Below are positions 14,540 through 16,807 of a stretch of 16,807 nt of DNA, in pieces; position 1 is the stretch's first letter, and each line of letters begins with the position of its first letter. The notes under the pieces are model-generated. The model was given only the letters and a program-made list of their open reading frames with translations. It ran no database searches and was not told where the DNA came from. Location of the stretch: positions 1 through 16,807 of the forward strand of contig JAAAUF010000890.1 of the NCBI GenBank assembly GCA_015499985.1, written 5' to 3'. The stretch is from Haplosporangium gracile (Eukaryota > Mortierellomycota > Mortierellomycetes > Mortierellales > Mortierellaceae). Made by a program: the position numbers and the translations under genes.

Positions 14540-16807
14540 TCAACAAACACTCCTAGTCTCCGCTGCATGGTAGTCCTTGAAGCACGGGAAAGTGCAGAGG
14601 AAGATCTTGCATTGGCTGCACATAGTGTTGGTCTGTCCGGCTCTAGTCTTGGTGGCCTGTATCCGGCACCAGTAGCAGTGTTGCCTGTTAGAGGCCCTCT
14701 CGGGCAAATGTTGGCCAACGAAACGCATGTTTGAAAGTGGCACCTTTCTACAATTTGGGGTGATATACTCTGCTCGTTTGGTCGGTCTCTCGAGCTTCTT
14801 GGCCGCTCTCTTCGTCGAAGATCTCGTCGTAGGCATTGCCTCGGCAGCCTGCAACTCTTCCTCCTTGAATCTCTTGGCTTTGTCCAATAATTGGTCGTAA
14901 AGGTTCATGCGGAAGAGGCGGTGGCTGTCCTTGTTCTTGATAGTGGTGTGGAGGCAGCGTAGGATGTAGGCGTTGATGATCGAGGAATCGAGGAGCCACA
15001 AAAAGAGAGGATACCAGTTGCGAAGTGACCGCATCTGGACGGTGTAGTACTGGCGTAGTTGGTCGGCAATGTCGACTCCACCCATATGTTGGTTGTAATC
15101 GTCGATGGCCCTGGGCATAGGCAGCTCCTTGACGTAGACAGGATTGCCCCGGCGGTCCCTGCCCCAGATCTTGTCAAGGGACTTGGCGCCCTTGGAGTTA
15201 GTGTCGCGGGGTCGCTTGCGCAGCTTGGTGACCAGGCCATTCGTCGTGGAAGCACTGTGGATGGTGCTGAGCGCCACGACAGCGTTTGAGTCCACCCAGA
15301 AGTGAGCAGCGACTTTGCCGTTGTGAAATATCCGAAAGGTGTCGCGCTCGAGCTTGGTGTTCGTCTTGAGAGGGTAGAGAAGGCGGAGGGGGCCATTCTT
15401 GTGGACGCGTGCGGTGCCGCAGGCGCCAATGCCATGCAACCGAAGGTACTCGAAGAGAGGGACTGAGTTGAAGTAATTATCCATGTACAAGTGGAACTTG
15501 TATATCGAGCTGTCAGGGAGCTGCTCGATCAAGAACCGGACCTTGCGGGCAATGGTGGTAAGCCTGGGGATCTTGACACCCTTTTCCTCCATGTCCCTGT
15601 CCTTGGTGACCCAGCGATGAGGCAAGTCGAGCTCCCTGTTGCTTCTGCCTCTCGCCTCTGGAAGGACGGCATAGACATAGCCACCGTCACAAAGGGCGAG
15701 GATCTTGTAGCCGACTGGGACGGGCTTGGAGCGGATGTTGACCGTGTGAGTGCTGCGCCCTCCGAATCTAACGATCATCTCGTCAATGCTGACATTCCGG
15801 GAGGGCATGTAGTATTTTTGAGATGTCTCGACAAAGCCATCCAATAGGGGCCGGACCTTGTCATAGTACACGGATTTGCCGGCCTCCCGTGCATTGGCCT
15901 CCTTGACAGGGTCGCAAGCCTTGAAGTACCGCTTGATCTGCTGGAAGCGATAAAGGGACATACCAAAGTCGGCGTGCTGAGGCATGCGAGGATCCTTGCT
16001 CCAATAGTCTTGGATGCGTGGGCTAGGGAACAGGCCGCGGTAGATGAGGATGGCGAAGAAGCGCAGGAGCTCGTGATGGGAAACGGGAGACCAGCCACGG
16101 CCGTCCTTGCTGGGATTCTTCATCTTGTTGGAGGTAATCTGGGCGTCTGCGTATTTGTTGGTGTATTCGACCATGTCCTCGACGAGCTTGTCTGTAAAGA
16201 ACAGAGAAAAAAAGGCCAGTTCAGAGTCATCGATATTGAGGATTTCTGGTCGCCGGTACATGAAGGCATCGTGCTTTTGGTGGTCGATGAACTGGAATGG
16301 CGGATCCCCTTCGTCATGCTCAGTGAGAAGGTCGTCCACTGCATCATTATCCTCGATCGCACGGTCGTCTTCCGCGTCTACATCGACAGCATTTGCTCCA
16401 GGTCTAGGGTATTAAGAGGAAGGCGATTGGTAAAGGATGGCTACGTTTACTGCATTGACGTACAGAGTCAGCCTTGCGTGAGTGTCAAAAAACTTACTCG
16501 ATAACATCAACAAAGTCTACGGGTGCCTGACTGCGCGAGAACACCTGGACGTCGGCAAAGTCATCGTCGTCCTCGAGCTCTGTGAAGTCAGTTTGCAAGT
16601 AGGTGGGAACGAGGATGGATGAAACGAGCGTGGCATCAACGTCGTCGACATCTGAATGGGTACCCTCATCATCGTCTGCAGTATTCTCCACAAGGATAAG
16701 CGTTGATGGGTCCGGGGAAGGTGCTGCGTCGATAACCGACACCACTTTTGGTGGCTGTTGAGCAGACGGGTCAGGAGGGGTCACCGTGGACTGCTGCTTC
16801 CTTAAGC
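14540..16807 (-). CDS. piggyBac-type DDE transposase (DDE_Tnp_1_7), 5' end beyond the window
   Basis: Two exons are visible on the minus strand: 16807-16498 (open to the window edge) and 16403-14540. They are joined across a 94-nt GT..AG intron, giving about 723 aa. The intron is needed because the frame of the large exon is stopped just upstream (TAA at 16414-16412) with no ATG between. The catalytic Asp residues fit the piggyBac triad: D in SIDEMIVRFGGRS (codon 15784-15782), D in YMDNYFNS (15481-15479) and D in YNQHMGGVDIADQL (15073-15071), with the fourth Asp in that motif also present (15064-15062). A Cys-rich zinc-finger end follows: C-x2-C (CYWC), C-x2-C (CSQC), then LCTFPCFKDYH. The N-terminal region is acidic and low in complexity. 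No internal stop or frameshift is present. It could be an active autonomous copy or a domesticated PGBD-like gene; terminal repeats would tell. Convergent with the NuBaID gene. Confidence 0.94.

Noticed and set aside
15491..15847. Plus-strand open frames inside the transposase region
   Set aside because: Mirror frames of a GC-rich transposase exon whose catalytic motifs are unambiguous on the minus strand.
1..16807. CRISPR array, bacterial operon or phage/virus content
   Set aside because: No spaced identical repeats, no bacterial-style gene packing and no viral hallmark genes. All direct repeats seen are microsatellites, short duplications or paralogues.

Overview
The window looks like nuclear DNA of a filamentous fungus. 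The best guess is an early-diverging lineage such as Mortierellomycota, which I infer from overall style and have not tested. The supporting features are short GT..AG introns with CTAAC/CTAAT-type branch sites, CT-rich promoters, CAA-rich ATG-free leaders, tandem F-box/LRR paralogues, ALG1 and NuBaID single-copy genes, and a piggyBac-type transposase. Nothing bacterial or viral was seen: no Shine-Dalgarno operons and no CRISPR array.

Layout. (1) 236-847 (-): an Arf-family protein with a myristoylation-type N-terminus but degenerate GTP-binding motifs. (2) 1120-1193 (-): tRNA-Asn(GTT) with a T8 Pol III terminator. (3) 1194-2388: gene-poor DNA with a tiny polyadenylated retro-insertion bounded by a 17-bp duplication, a decayed coding remnant and a GA minisatellite. 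(4) 2398-3136 (+): a TATA-driven, ATG-free leader followed by a 75-codon ORF of unknown function. (5) 3475-9085 (+): a tandem array of three F-box/LRR genes, of which only the middle one (5125-6903, 592 aa) is intact. (6) 9332-11881 (-): a five-exon ALG1 mannosyltransferase gene, with a possible extra 5'UTR intron carrying a (CAA)n tract. (7) 12435-14292 (+): a five-exon C3HC/NuBaID zinc-finger gene, divergent from ALG1, with (GGACA)8 in its leader. (8) 14540 to the right edge (-): a piggyBac transposase with a full catalytic triad and C-terminal zinc finger, one spliced intron, and its 5' end beyond the window.

The genes do not form a pathway. ALG1 acts in the ER on the dolichol-linked N-glycan precursor. 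The NuBaID protein is predicted to act at the nuclear pore basket or in mRNA export. The F-box protein is a predicted SCF ubiquitin-ligase substrate receptor. The Arf-like protein is predicted to be membrane-bound without ordinary GTP cycling.

The most notable items are the pseudo-GTPase Arf, the F-box array with one survivor, the repeated overlap of stop codons with AATAAA, the CAA microsatellite in an AG-free zone of a putative intron, and the intact piggyBac transposase.
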